In this document: piece after piece, positions 38,901-51,638 of the stretch
How the letters are laid out: each line of letters opens with the position of its first letter
How positions within the stretch are numbered: position 1 is the stretch's first letter
Assembly: GCA_020137815.1 (NCBI GenBank)
Contig: CM035350.1
Span: forward strand, 4,100,418-4,164,417
Source: Hormiphora californensis
Taxonomy: Eukaryota; Ctenophora; Tentaculata; Cydippida; Pleurobrachiidae
DNA length: 64,000 nt
Direction: 5' to 3'
Notes under the pieces: model-generated
Database searches by the model: none
Told to the model about the DNA's origin: nothing
Seen by the model: the letters and a program-made list of their open reading frames with translations, nothing else
Position numbers and translations under genes: made by a program

Positions 38901-39620
38901 TAATAATAGTATGATTTATACATTGCATGCGATCTTTACGGTAATTTTTGTGTGTACGTTTGCCATTTTCATCTCTCATCTTCAGCGTCCCTCAAGATTT
39001 GGATGAGTGTTGGTTGTGAGTGTCGTGTACGTATGTTTTCGTTCTTGTTTTCACAAGAAAAAGAGAGACCATCATTGGCTGATCTTTTTGTTGTTTTATT
39101 TTGCTGGTTTTTGTTATCGTGAGAGATAAATCAATATATTCAAATACTGATTTGAAAACACAAAAGATTCCGAGTTTCCATTTTACCCAATTCAAAATAT
39201 TCAAATCCCCGCAGATTCTGCTCCTACACTTGACCAACAATTCTGAAATCAGCCAGTGCGCGCAGTGTCGTGCGCGTGTAGCTGAAATGATGCACTTTCA
39301 TTATACTCAGTGAACTGTCGCGCATGTCGCCATAGCAACGGAGAAGAGCTCTAGGCAATAAACAAACCGCTCTTGCTATAGCAGCTCTTACATGCACATT
39401 ACACGCACTGGCTGATGGCTACAATGGATAGGCATTTTCTTTTTTAAAAGCGATCGATCTTTACTTTCAACAGACGTATGTACAAAACAAAAGTGGGTAA
39501 AATCTCAGTTCTCATCGAGGCCTCGATCCCACTGAATTCAGGTACGGTTTTTATTTACAATTACTCGTACCGGCGTGTAACAAAATTATTGAACTTCACT
39601 ACTCTCTTTAGTGTCTTAGT

Positions 39621-42600
39621 TTAGGCTTTCTGAGCTTGTTTTAGGTTGAATCCACCGCCAGTGAATCGGTTGAGTGAATCCTGTCGCTGGGATGAAATCA
39701 GAGGAGGAATCATTCCACCAGTTCATGTGCCGCTCTCGCTCCCTGAAACGTCAACAGTTAGGATTTTGTTCCATAAAAAAGATATGTAACAGGAATTAAA
39801 ACTGTCGAAAAATGTCACAAAAAGCTTACTTCAGGTTTCGTTCCTTCCTCTTCTGCATGTAGTACTTGTTCTTGGCGTCGTGGAGTTCCCGGACTAGAGT
39901 CTCAATTTCATAACGGTACTCAGAGTTCTGGGCCTCGCACATGTTCAGTTCTGACGTCATAGCCTGGAGGAGAGAAAAGTTGTGAGCAAATGATTTGAAA
40001 CTCAAAGAGTCACAAATTGAGTTGAAACACACAGTACACTCATCAAAATATCACACCTTCATCTGTTTGGTCTTCTCCTTGAGACTCTGCTGGTAAATCT
40101 GGAGTTGCTTCAGCGACTTCAGGACCGGGCTGCCTGGCCAGAATTTGCTTCAGGTCAATGTATAGCTTCTCTTTCTCCTGTATAGACATCTCCTTGGCAA
40201 CAACCTGGGTGAAGAGAGAGAGAGAGATAGAGAGAGAGATAGAAAGAAAAAGAGAGGATGGGCTAAGGATGGATATTGAAGGGGCAGGTGAGAACAAAGA
40301 CAAATTTCGTGGTATATTATTTCTGGACTTACCTCCTCAGTCTTGCTAATGAGTCTTCTTTGGAGAGTTTGGATTTTCTGGATCATCTCATACGTTGAGG
40401 GGTCACTTCCCTCCAGTTTCCTCCACCGATGAATGTTCATTGGGTTTTCCAGTTCCTCCTCCAAAGCCTTGCACCTTGTCCTCTCCCTCAGCAGCTCTCT
40501 CTGTACATGGAACAGCTCTCGCCTGTGGAGTGTAATGAAAATCAAGGAATCAATTCAATCAAATCACCATCAATATTTAACGTAACAAAAATCTCAACTA
40601 ACCTCAGCTCATCCACATTAGAAACACTCTTCAGCAAGATGTTCTTCTCCCTTCTCAGCCTCTTGACCTCCAACTTTAGAAGCCTGATGTCTTCCAGCCT
40701 CTGTCGGTACTGGATCTCACCCTTGTTCAGGGTACTCTGTTGGATCTTGATCTTCTCGTACAGCAGGGCCAGTTCATCGTTCCTCCTAATGAGTTGTGTT
40801 CCCAGGATATCTCTCTCGTTAATGACCTGATCCAACTCTTTCTTCTGCCTCAGTCTCTCTGCATCTGCTGACATGATTATCTTGTGCTGTTTCCCATTTT
40901 CAGCCTCCAACTCGCCACACCGCTGTCTCATGTGCTCCACCTCCTGTCTCATTCGGGCAAGTTCCGCCTTCAGCTGTTCCTTGTGTTTCTCAACGTCCTG
41001 GTGGTCCAATCGCTCCTTCAGAAGAGCAGAGTCCTTTGCAGAAATCTCCTCCTTGAGCTGATCAATCTGGTGATTCATTATCTTCAACTTGCGTTTCATT
41101 TCCTGAATTTCATCCTGTGACTCGATCAGGTTCTTGCTATACAAGTTTCTGTCACTCCTCACAGCTTCATAGAGGTTCTGTTGTTGTTTCAACTTGGTCT
41201 CTGCCTCGGCAATCTTCTTCTTGTAGTCGAAAATTTGCATCTCCCTAATCTTCACTTCTTCCATGGCACCCAGGCAGTTTTGTGTCATCTCGGATGCCTC
41301 GTTGATATACCGATCTCTTTCCTTTTCCAGCTGGTAAATCAGTTTCCTCTGTTTCTGGGCTTCATCCTTGTAATTCTGGATCTCCTGCTCTAGATTCTTC
41401 TTGCTCTGTTCATGCAATTTAACAATGTCCTGCTGCTTAGTTGTATCGGCTGTGGTTTTTAGCATTTTCTTGTTCAGCAGCTCCTTCTCTCGGGTCAACT
41501 CATCTATCTTCTTCCGGTCAATCTCGGCATTCTTTTTCATTGCCTCCAGCTCTGAAATAGGGAATGAAAAAGTCACGATAAAAGAAACACTGTTCCACAC
41601 TAACAAACACTAAATACCTGCAATTAAATATCCTTTTTCAACTTACCCCGCTCAAGCCCGATGATGTTTGACTTCAGAGTTTCCTTATCCTGTTCTACCT
41701 CAGCTTTGTGGTCCTCAACACCCCTTAGTTTCCTCTGAATTGTTTCCCGGAGTTTGGCAAGTTTCATGTTCTCCTGTCGCAGAGAGCTAATTTCCTCTTC
41801 CTTCAATTTCAATTCTGATCCCTTCTCATGGTTCTCGTTTGTGAGAATGTTCACTTGAATCATCTGCTGCTCATTCTCTTGCTGAGTCTTCAGAATCCGC
41901 CCGTTCAGCAGGTCATTGTCTTTTGTGGCCCGCTCGTTGGTAAGTTTTCTGCTCCTTTAGGTTTGACTCGAGCTTGGAGCACTCCTCTTGGAGCTTCTGT
42001 AGAGTAGACTGTTTGTTCTTTATCTCAACATTTTTACTCTCCAACTCAAGTCGAGAAGACTTTAGCTCTCGGTCGAGTTTGTCTCGCTTCCTGCCCTCTC
42101 GTTGAGCTTCGTGACTGCGAACGTTAATATCTTCTTTCAATTCGTTTATTTTGATATCAGCTTCCCGTTTCTCTGCCTCTGCGTTCGCCTGTAATAATAA
42201 GTTTGGGGTAATGAATAATCGGGATGGATTCTTAAAAATAAGAGTCGAAAAGTGTATGATAAACAGACATGCTGAGAAAGGAGGGTATCAAACCTGCTTC
42301 GTAGCAGCTTCCACTAGGCTCTGTCTTAGCTCCACAATCTCAGTCAGTTTCTCATCCCTGTCCTTAGTGAGCTCCTCTTTTAATCTTCAACAGCTCGTTG
42401 ACACTGTGCTCCTGACCCATCGTCAGACCAGGCACCCTGTTCAACCAGCTTACTCAGGTTGGCAATCTCTAACTTGAGGGACTGAATTGTTCTCTCGAGC
42501 TCGTGCCTCCTTCTCTGCAGCAGGCATCCACCATCTTCCATGCTTTTTCAATCTCCTATTAAAGAGGTGTGTCAATTAGAGCAAGCAAGTTTGAGTCTGA

Positions 42601-43528
42601 GTGACTCAAATTAAGTCTGAGAATTGAGATAGTTCTGAACAAATAAGCGTGTGACGAAATTTTACCTTTTTAAGGGAGGCGATAGTTCCTTGATCTTCCT
42701 GGGATAGCTTGAGAGCAGTTGAAACTTTAGCAGCATTCGCCACAATCTCAGCATTCAGTTCACGACATTTGTGCGTCAACCTTTTCTCTCCTTCGTAACT
42801 TTTCTTCAAAGCCTTGTGTAGCTTTTCATACTCGACTCGAAACCTTTCCAGGGACTTATCTCCCATGAGCTCCCCAAGAACCTGAAAACATGGCGTTGAA
42901 TAGTTGGGTGTTTCAATTATTACTCATTTAAGTCATTTATTCGCTCCCGATTTGAGTAAAGACTAAAGCACAAAACGGAAATTGCTATAAATTGCTAGAA
43001 GGAAGTACTAACCTCTTGGAAATCCCGCTCGAGAGCATCGAAAGCATTTTCCTCGATTGCCGGTTTATCTGCTTTCTGCTGACTCTAAAATGATAGAAGT
43101 AAGGAATATTGTCTAATATGAAACCATTTAATCTAACTATATCTAATGCAAATTTGCACGGAAATGTGACACCCTATCGTCAATGTGACGACGTGATCCG
43201 TCAATGTGACGACGTGATCCGTCAGTGTGACGACATGATCCGTCAGTGTGACGACGTGATTCGTAGGTATCACGTATCACACGTGTTGAGAACTGCTTGC
43301 GACTTGAGGGGTCACATCACATGTATAAAAGGGAGAGAAAGAGAGAAAAAGAGAGGGATCAAATCACATAGCATATAGCAGACAGGCAGAGAGAAAAACA
43401 TAGAAACAGACCCCTCGATTTGCGATCGGTACGATCGCCCCAGTTTTGCTAGTCTCTGTAATGCACCGACTAAACATATTCATTTCAAAGCAAGATTTGT
43501 TACGTACCGAAACGTTAAGATCACTCAT
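39621..43528 (-). CDS. CFAP58: Cilia- and flagella-associated protein 58
   Basis: Ten exons: 43528-43508, 43084-43013, 42881-42666, 42555-42294, 42188-41647, 41551-40603, 40522-40333, 40204-40057, 39963-39830 and 39742-39621. The protein (about 860 aa) is almost all coiled coil and tracks CFAP58/CCDC147 throughout: GDKSLERFRVEYEKLH, ALKLSQEDQGTIASLKK, KLKQQQNLYEAVRSDRNLYS, RRNDELALLYEKIKIQQS, NIHRWRKLEGSDPSTYE, LARQPGPEVAE, SELNM and a terminal RFTGGGFNLK. CFAP58 is an axonemal/outer-dense-fibre protein needed for ciliary and sperm-tail assembly. Exon lengths show seven surplus bases (four in 42294-42555, and one each in 41647-42188, 40057-40204 and 39621-39742), each removable by shortening a doubled base. 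The 949-bp exon is clean. I regard the gene as functional with local consensus errors. Confidence 0.95.
43178..43264. repeat. 20-bp minisatellite in CFAP58 intron 1
   Basis: Four to five tandem units of GTGACGACGTGATCCGTCAA with few changes. It lies between the 21-bp first coding exon (43508-43528) and exon 2 of CFAP58. Units contain TGACG half-sites. Confidence 0.9.
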
Positions 43529-44253
43529 CCTATTCTTCTGGATACCATAAAAACACCTTGATAATGAAATATGGTGAGTATGATAAATATAGCTTCCAAC
43601 ATTAATCAGTGTGCAATTTTTCCTGTTTTTGGCATTTGCCCGATTTCACATCTAACCCATGTGTTTAATTTAATTCAATAAATAAGATTATTATTATTAT
43701 TATTATTAAATCTTGTATACAAAATACATAACGCTTCTTTCTTGTAAGCTATACGGAATTAACTACTGAGAAGATTCACTGCTGATTAGATTCTATGCTC
43801 TTGATTTCTCTAAACTTAGTGATAAGTATATATATATATATGTATTATATTATATTAGTGCTGTAGTAATATAATAGTTGTAACAGATAATGATTAATAC
43901 AGTTAATAAATTAAGTAATGTAATAAGTTAATTAATTAATGTAATAAGTTAATAAGATAACAATAGTAATAATGGTTAATTAAGCTATGTAATGTAGTAG
44001 AGAAAAGCTACATTACTAGGCTATAGTAAAAATAGTGAAAAAGATTATTTTCACGGAATCACACGTAATTCAAATTTTAAGACGAATATTTAAGATAAGT
44101 AGAAAACTTAAGACTAATTTAGGACTAATTTAAGACTTAATTAAGACTAATTCAAGACTAATTTAAGAATATTTAGAGACTAATTTATGACAATGAAGCT
44201 TGGATAACTAATTTACCTACTAAATAAAGTATAAACTTACGATAGCTGCTACG

Positions 44254-47200
44254 TTACGTCAATAGATTATCATCAAATGTAGAATTCTCTAATATATGTG
44301 CTACTAGCATTCTGAACTTGCGTTTCACGTTTTTGTCTTGACAAAATATTAAGGGGATACGGTAGTTTAATTCGTAGATGGCTAAAGAACTGAGCTCCTG
44401 TCTTAGAGCAGACACTGCCCCTGCAGATACACATTCAAATAGTTTGTGGTAAGATGAGTCGGGCAACAACCCACACTCTAGGCATGTCGGAACGGACACC
44501 GTGCTGTCATGCTGCAGATACCGGAACGCAAAGTTCTGAAAACGTAGATTATGACCGTGAGTGAAGTCGATAATCGCCGTAGATTCTCCTCTACTGAGAG
44601 CTCGATGGAGAAGAGGGGTGAGAACAACTTCCCTTGTGTTGACCAGTCTTCTCAAGTCCTCCACCGTGTGACTAGGTTCCAGCGTATATTCATCGGTTTT
44701 GAAAAGGTGTTCCATTTGTTGTTTGACGGTATCATCCCACAGTTTGTATCCGTAGTCGTCTATTTCTCCTTTGGTGTACAATAGCTGATCTCGCTCATAG
44801 TTTATCAAGTCACATCTTCTGAGAAAGCTCCTTCTTCTCGTAGCTGCCGGAACATTAGCATCTGTACTCTCCTGATCCTGGTCCTCCACCCATCGGAGAT
44901 AGCATTTGGTCATGGTTAGATGATGTGCGAACTTATGGTACGGTTCCGAGTCAATTTGTAGAAGTTTGGCACTGATGCTATCCTCAGCTAGCAACCCTTT
45001 CAGCACAAATTTGATCGTCAGAATCCTCAAGGTGACTGCAAGAGGTGGTACTGTTGTGAGAAGGTCTCCTATCATGTTTGGGACATGAAACTGACTTCCC
45101 AGGATTTTCAGCTTGGCTCGAGCCATGAGGTCTTTAAAGCTTGATATCCGGTCTTCCAGCCAGAGAGGGGCCGCGTATAGTAGCTTCGTAAGCACCACTG
45201 TTTTGAAAAGTAAAGCCAACGAAGTACTATTCAGTCCATCCGTTCTAGTTGTGGATGTCGAGAGTCTACTCCATGCAAACCAGCATTTCTTTAAGGTAAA
45301 GGACGCATGTTGTTGAAAGTTCAGGTCTTTGTCTAGGTAAACGCCCAAAACCTTGCTGGAATCTGCATATAAAATTTCTTCATTGCCGAGGTAGAATTTT
45401 GGAAGTACTGTCGGTGGTTCTGATCTTTTAGGACGTACAACAAGGATTTCAGTCTTGTCTTTTCCACAGTTCACCACCAGCCGCCAAGTCCTACACCATT
45501 CGTGGATGTATTGTAGTACTCTTTGCATAGATGATTCACATTCTTTGTCTGTACCAGTGATAACTACAGTTCCATCGTCTGCAAATTTGAATGTTTCAGT
45601 GTGGTGACGAATCTCAGTTGGTAAGTTTCTCGTAGTCAGAAGATCTCCGATGTAAAGGATAAATAGGAGAGGCGAAAGTACTGCTCCTTGTGGTAATCCT
45701 GTGGTTCCACAGATTCTGGCTCGTCCCACCTTTCCGTTTATCTTCAAACTGACCAATCGGTTGCTAAGCATAGAATGGAGTAACTTCAGGATTCTGCCAT
45801 GTACTCCTAAGCGATGGATTTTGTAGATGAGGAGAGGAATCGGCACACTGTCAAAGGCCTTCTCGAAATCTATCAGCAAAAGATAGGCGGTTGCCTTTCT
45901 CCTACGGTTTTCATGTAGAGTTGCCAGCATTCGGTATAGATATCGAGTACAGCTCCGGTTTGGTAGAAATCCTTCCTGTTCATCTTCGAGCAACGTTTCG
46001 CTATAGCAATGGTCCCTCATTCTTCGGTCTAACACCCTCTCAAAAAGTTTACCGATGTACATACTGATGGTGATAGGGCGGAAAGACCCCGGTTTGAGAT
46101 ATGAGCTCTTTCCTGCTTTCTTGATGAAGGAAACCGTTGATGCTCTCCAGGGCCATACTGAACACTTCAAACACAAATCGAATAACTCGGCTAGAAAGTT
46201 TACTGCCCGACCTCCCATATGTTTCAGAGTTCTCGGGAGAACCCCATCTCCATCCGCTGCCTTTCCACTCCAATCCTGTGCTGAGATCGCCTGTTCCACT
46301 TCTCTTCGTTCCACTTTGCTATTCAGTAGGTTCTCCTCTCCAGGTTCCTCGTCCGTTAAATCCACTGACATGATGTCCTCCACTTGCCTGCATATCCGCC
46401 TGTACTCCTCTTCATCGAAGTCCCTGTTCTTGAGGTGTTCCCCTTCGAAGTACGTCCTAAACAGTATATCTTCTTTTTCTGATTGACTGTGTTTCAGGGT
46501 GCCTTCAAAATCCAAACACCCTATGAAATTTTCCTCTTGGGCCAAGAACAATCCTCTGTAGCGCTTCCAGAAAAGATTACTGTCGTGCACATTTAAGGCC
46601 AGAGGGGGGGGTCCGAGGGTCAAAAAATGCACTTTTCTGAGGTTTACATATGTGATGTAACTCGGAGGTAGGAAAGTTTTGGATAGGGTAGCTGCGCACC
46701 AAGTGTATCAGGAGGCCCTGTTTTTTGAGGTTAACTTTTCGCCCAAAATGAATGTAAACCTCAAAAAAGCGTGTATTTATGTCACCTACACAGATCAAAA
46801 TGGTACCAATCGATAGATCTTAACAAGGAGACCAAGTATTCAAAGTTTCAGAGGTCTAAGTCATATAGTTGTTCAGAAATTTGAGGTTAACATATCTCCC
46901 AAAAAACAACCTTTTGTTGGATAACTTTAGGTCCACAATTTCACTTTCTGCACCACTTCCTGAAGAGACGGCTAGGACCTGGGCCTTGAAACTTGGCAGT
47001 TATGATCCTGAGATGGTGAACTAAAAATCTGGTGTAGCGATTTTTGATTTAGGTCCTAGTTCCTGAAATATTGAGGTTAACATTTTAAAAAGCTTGGTTT
47101 TTGAAACGTTAACCTCAATATTTCAGGAACTAGGGCCTAAATCAAAAATCGCTACACCAGATTTTTAGTTCACCATCTCAGGATCATAACTGCGAAGTTT

Positions 47201-48637
47201 CAAGGCCCAGGTCCTAGCCGTCTCTTCAGGAAGTGGTGCAGAAAGTGAAAAAAATGTTCTGAAATATTCAACAAAAGGTTGTTTTTTGGGAGATATGTTA
47301 ACCTCAAATATCTGAACAACTATATGGCTTGAAGCTCTGAAACTTTGAATACTTGGTCTCCTTGATAAGATCAATCGATTGGTACCATTTTCATCTGTGT
47401 AGGTGACATAAATACAAGCTTTTTTGAGGTTTACATTCATTATGGGCGAAAAGTTAACCTCAATTTTCTCCTTAACGGTGCGCGCTAAAACGATTCCAAC
47501 TATTTCATCTGGTCCGGCTCTTCGAGCCGGACCAAACCCCGAAAGTGACTTTTTAGACCCCCCGACCCCCCCCTCTGGCCTTAACCCTTGAAGTCGTTCA
47601 TGTATCCACTTGTTCTTACTCTTAATCAGCGTCTCCTTGAAGATGGCTTTCGCTGCTTCCACGAGTTCTTTATTCCGAGTTGTTCGCCTGAATTGATAGT
47701 GTCGTAGAGCTCCTTGGAGATTTTTTGATAGTCCCGACAGTTCATGTGTCCAGAATGGTTTGCTATATCGACAGATAGTCTTCTTCGAGATGAATAGTTC
47801 ACAAGCTTCTCTATGTATCCTCAGAAACTCCTTGTACAAGTCCTCTGGATCTTCAGTTCCACGTATTTCCGGAAGATAACGCTCCAAAAATTCCTTCCAC
47901 TCGTCCCACTCTGCTTCCTCGTAGTTGAATACCCTCTTCCGCTGTATGTGTTTATTGACCTGACCAATTGTTATATGTACTGGTATGTGTCCTCGATCCG
48001 GCGCTCCAGTGAACAGACAAAGCCCTTCGTCCTGATCGACCCAAAGTCCCCTAAGTGGTCCAGAGTTGCCAAATATCAATGTTAGATCTATGACACTACC
48101 TCCTCCAGCGCATAGAAACGTATTCCTCATCGGTGATAAGATCCGGGCCCCCTGCTGGTTACAAAATGTCTCTAGTAGATGACCATTGCTGTTGTAAAGT
48201 CTATCGCCCCAAGCTTGTCCTCTCGCGTTAAAGTCCCCCATGACTTGGAGAGTAGCAACCCCGTTTGCATAACAGTATCTCCAAGCCTCTTGAATGGTGC
48301 TCAGTAGTCTGCTGAGGTCCGACGACGGGCTACTGTATACCGAAGCATACATCACAGGTCGCTTTGAAGGTGTTGCAATCACGAAAACAGCTGCAACACC
48401 CTTTACTTCTAAACTGGGAATTCTCTGAGGATTGAACGACTTATCAACCGAGATGGTGACACCTTGATCGTCTGCAACTCCAAAAGTTCGTAGGTTTTTG
48501 AAAACGTCCTCGTTTGGTACCGTACCGGTTTCCTGCAGTGCCAGTACCGTGATGTTTCTATCGGAACAATAGTGGTCAATCGCTGTACTGGAATGAGAAG
48601 AGAGGCCCGAAATATTTAGTTGACAGATACTAACCAT
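44254..48637 (-). pseudogene. Retrotransposon ORF2: endonuclease plus reverse transcriptase, split by an insertion
   Basis: The segment 48637-47581 encodes an apurinic-type endonuclease (CQLNISGLSSHSS, ALQETG, YSSPSS, MGDFNARGQAWGD, DLTLI, DRGHIPVHI). The segment 46592-44254 encodes the RT (FRPITISMYIGKLFERVL, LLIDFEKAFDSV, GLPQGAVLSPLLFILYIGDL, FADDG catalytic box) and a C-terminal Cys/His motif (CLECG...HKLFEC). The two meet in the same frame at the TTAA target, so a single 1,131-codon frame existed before the insertion. The ATG at 48637 overlaps the ORF1 stop by eight bases, a layout used for coupled termination and reinitiation in some non-LTR elements. No RNase H domain is visible. Confidence 0.9.
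46597..47580. mobile_element. 984-bp foldback element with TTAA target duplication
   Basis: Flanked by TTAA at 46593-46596 and 47581-47584. Terminal inverted repeats are GGCCAGAGGGGGGGGTC (17 bp exact, looser beyond). Most of the interior is one long imperfect palindrome with arms of about 370 bp centred near 47095. Each arm carries repeated GAGGTTAAC/GTTAACCTC motifs. No transposase frame. The TTAA target is the piggyBac signature; the termini lack an obvious piggyBac CCY start, so family is uncertain. Confidence 0.9.
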
Positions 48638-49010
48638 GATGAAGATCGTTTTGATGGGCAGTATATACTGGACAGGTTGTACTGTTGGAGTTGTGATTTC
48701 CACTGCAGTGGATACACTTGGCCTCGGCTTGACAGGGATCCGCTGTATGCGTGCTTACCCTCTCACCACATTGAACGCAGGCCTCGTTGTTATTGCACCA
48801 TGCGGTCCAGTGCCCGTATTTCCAACACTTTCGACATTGGAGCGGTTTGATCACCCGTCTGTCGATATACTCACGTATACGGAAGTGCCTTGTGTCTATG
48901 TTTAGTCCCATAGTTATAGCCTTATTCCTCAGATCTTCCGATTCAAAGATATAAATAAGAGCAACACGTGATAGGCGATAGCAATCATCAATAAACAAGT
49001 TACACAATAA
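48630..49010 (-). pseudogene. Retrotransposon ORF1 C-terminal part with zinc knuckles
   Basis: About 125 codons remain. An RRM-like end (RVALIYIFESEDLRNKAI) is followed by three CCHC-type knuckles: CRKCWKYGHWTAWC, CVQCGERVSTHTADPC and CIHCSGNHNSNSTTC. This is the gag-like nucleic-acid-binding region of Jockey-clade ORF1 proteins. The N-terminal part is missing through 5' truncation. Confidence 0.85.
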
Positions 49011-49125
49011 ACATCACAGCGACAAACACCATGAACTGTATCCAGTCGAATATCGAAAGTACCGGTTGGCGAAAAGTACAAATTGACAGCGAATTTTAGG
49101 GTTAATTTTCAACATGGTAAATCCT

Positions 49126-49600
49126 TCAGTCACCCCGGATCCCCTGAGACATGACGGCTACCACAGGGACGGCCGACGGTGCATGGCTTTCAGCCGCGTC
49201 CACGGATGTGGGTCGAGGTAAGGGCGGAGCCCCAGCAGGGGGTTGGTAGGGGTAGGGGCGGAGGGTGCTACGAGCGCCGTCCCTGGGTGGAGGCTCCACA
49301 ACGGGGATCAGTGCAGGACTCAAAGGGCAGTTGCTGACACCACTAAAGAAACGGGCGATTGCAAATCAAAATTAAGATCCAAGGATGAACCGTATGTCAA
49401 GCATTTGTTTCCTCATTCCTGAATGAACACAAGGCGACACACGCGGCTTGAGAGTTGAGCTATGAGTCGTGAGCGACGAAATTCGAAAATCAAAAAATCA
49501 AAATTCGGTGACTTTTTGAAACTTTGAAGTTTGGGTTGTGAAAAACTAACGCGCACAATAACGTATTGAAATATTGAGACTCATCGCGATTAACTCTTCA
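49126..49600. other. Spacer between retrotransposon and foldback element
   Basis: A Pro/Ala-rich minus-strand open frame (49323-49126) abuts the retrotransposon's truncated 5' end, but shows no domain and is not supported as a gene. Confidence 0.4.
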
Positions 49601-49608
49601 TACGGTTA

Positions 49609-50011
49609 AAGTGTAAGCGAAACTAAAACGAACCCCCTGCGCGGCTCAAATTGAACGTTTTTGGTCATAACTCCGTCAATTCTTAACCAAATTGCTTAAA
49701 TTTGGACTCGTTGGAAAGTCCTGAATGCCCTCTTGCCAATGAACCCAAGATCGTGCAATTTGGTCAAGAATTGACGGAGTTATGACCAAAAACGACAGAA
49801 TGTACTTTTTCAGCACTATTTAGTATGTTTTTGGTGATAACTCCGTCAATTCTTGACCAAATTGCATAAACCTGGGTTCATTGGAAAGAAGACATTCAGG
49901 GCTTTCCAAGGAGCCCAAATTTAAGCGATTTGGTTAAGAATTGACGGAGTTATGACCAAAAACGTTCAATATGAGCCGCGCAGGGGGTTCGTTTTAGTTT
50001 CGCTTACACTT
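49609..50011. mobile_element. 403-bp foldback MITE with TA target duplication
   Basis: Long inverted ends begin AAGTGTAAGCGAAAC and continue through AAACGAACCCCCTGCGCGG to about 100 bp. They are flanked by TA on both sides. Inside, the motif ATAACTCCGTCAATTCTT occurs four times, two in each orientation. No coding capacity. Mariner/Tc1-type by target site. Confidence 0.88.
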
Positions 50012-50942
50012 TACCCCCTTTCTCTCTTCGGCAGCTTCTTTGGCCTACTATGCTACAGGAAAAACGCGCGCACTTGGGGTCTGCAGCGCATGCCAAGCAG
50101 CTTCTCTTCGGCTGTTGGAAAGTGATGCCAATCGGTGTTGGGGTTAGTTTCTTAAAAAAATTGAAATATTGCGATGCCAACAACGGTAAACGCGGGTTTT
50201 ATTCGTAAGCGGGGCATTATTAGCGCGCGACGCATTTTGTGCATAACACAGTGGACCCACGCGGACAGCTTTGGGCCCACCGAAACTGCACGCGCAAATC
50301 AATGTCCGCGCGCACCATTTGTAAGAGTTTCATTTTTCCATCGCGCGTTCTGGGAATCTCTGTGAAATAACTTTGCGCATTTTCTCTCACAGAGTGTCCC
50401 AGTGTGTACAATCGCGAATCTTTAGTGGGTGTGAGCCATCCCGATAACTCTGATCTGTTTAGTGTGTTCCTAAATTTGCTTGAATCTCGTTAGTATCAAG
50501 TTCAAATAAATTACACAGTTAATACAACATACAGTGCGGAAATTCCCATCTCGTGGGTCCTCCTTTATAATTTATTAACTCTAGCTCTCCCGTTTCTCCC
50601 ACTTTCACTCCCCTCACTTTGGCTACAGATGCTGATTAACGTGTATTATTTAGCAATGATAATGTTACTCCTCGGTGTGTGAACTGTGACTGATTACGAT
50701 TTTCTGAAAGGGATCTCACAACTACAATTGCCGTTTCATCTCACTGATTTCTGATTTACTGCTTACATGAGGAGGTAAGAGTTACTTGCAACAATAAGCA
50801 ATTTGATTTATAGTTTTGCTGATCGACCTGTTAAGTGCAAACCCACGGCTGTTCTAACTCACCTCTCCTCTCCCCAGATCTCCGCGATTGCATGGGGTAG
50901 ATGTGCCTGGGCTGAGATGTGATTTGCGGTTAGGGTGCCTTG

Positions 50943-51638
<696 letters not shown>

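Larger units (their letters stand above)
43685..49010 (-). mobile_element. 5'-truncated non-LTR retrotransposon (Jockey/CR1-like), carrying a nested insertion
   Basis: On the minus strand: partial ORF1 with CCHC knuckles, ORF2 with endonuclease then reverse transcriptase, a 3' region of about 550 bp, and an (AAT)n tail near 43685-43708. The ORF1 frame begins abruptly near 49010, so the copy is 5'-truncated, as expected for target-primed reverse transcription. A 984-bp TTAA-flanked element interrupts ORF2. Apart from that insertion ORF2 has no break, so the copy is young. Confidence 0.88.

Noticed and set aside
43137-43268. CRISPR-like array
   Set aside because: Contiguous 20-bp tandem units without spacers, in a eukaryotic intron; a minisatellite.
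46592-46632. Reverse-transcriptase frame starting at 46632
   Set aside because: Its first 13 or so residues come from the inserted TTAA element; the true ORF2 began upstream at 48637.
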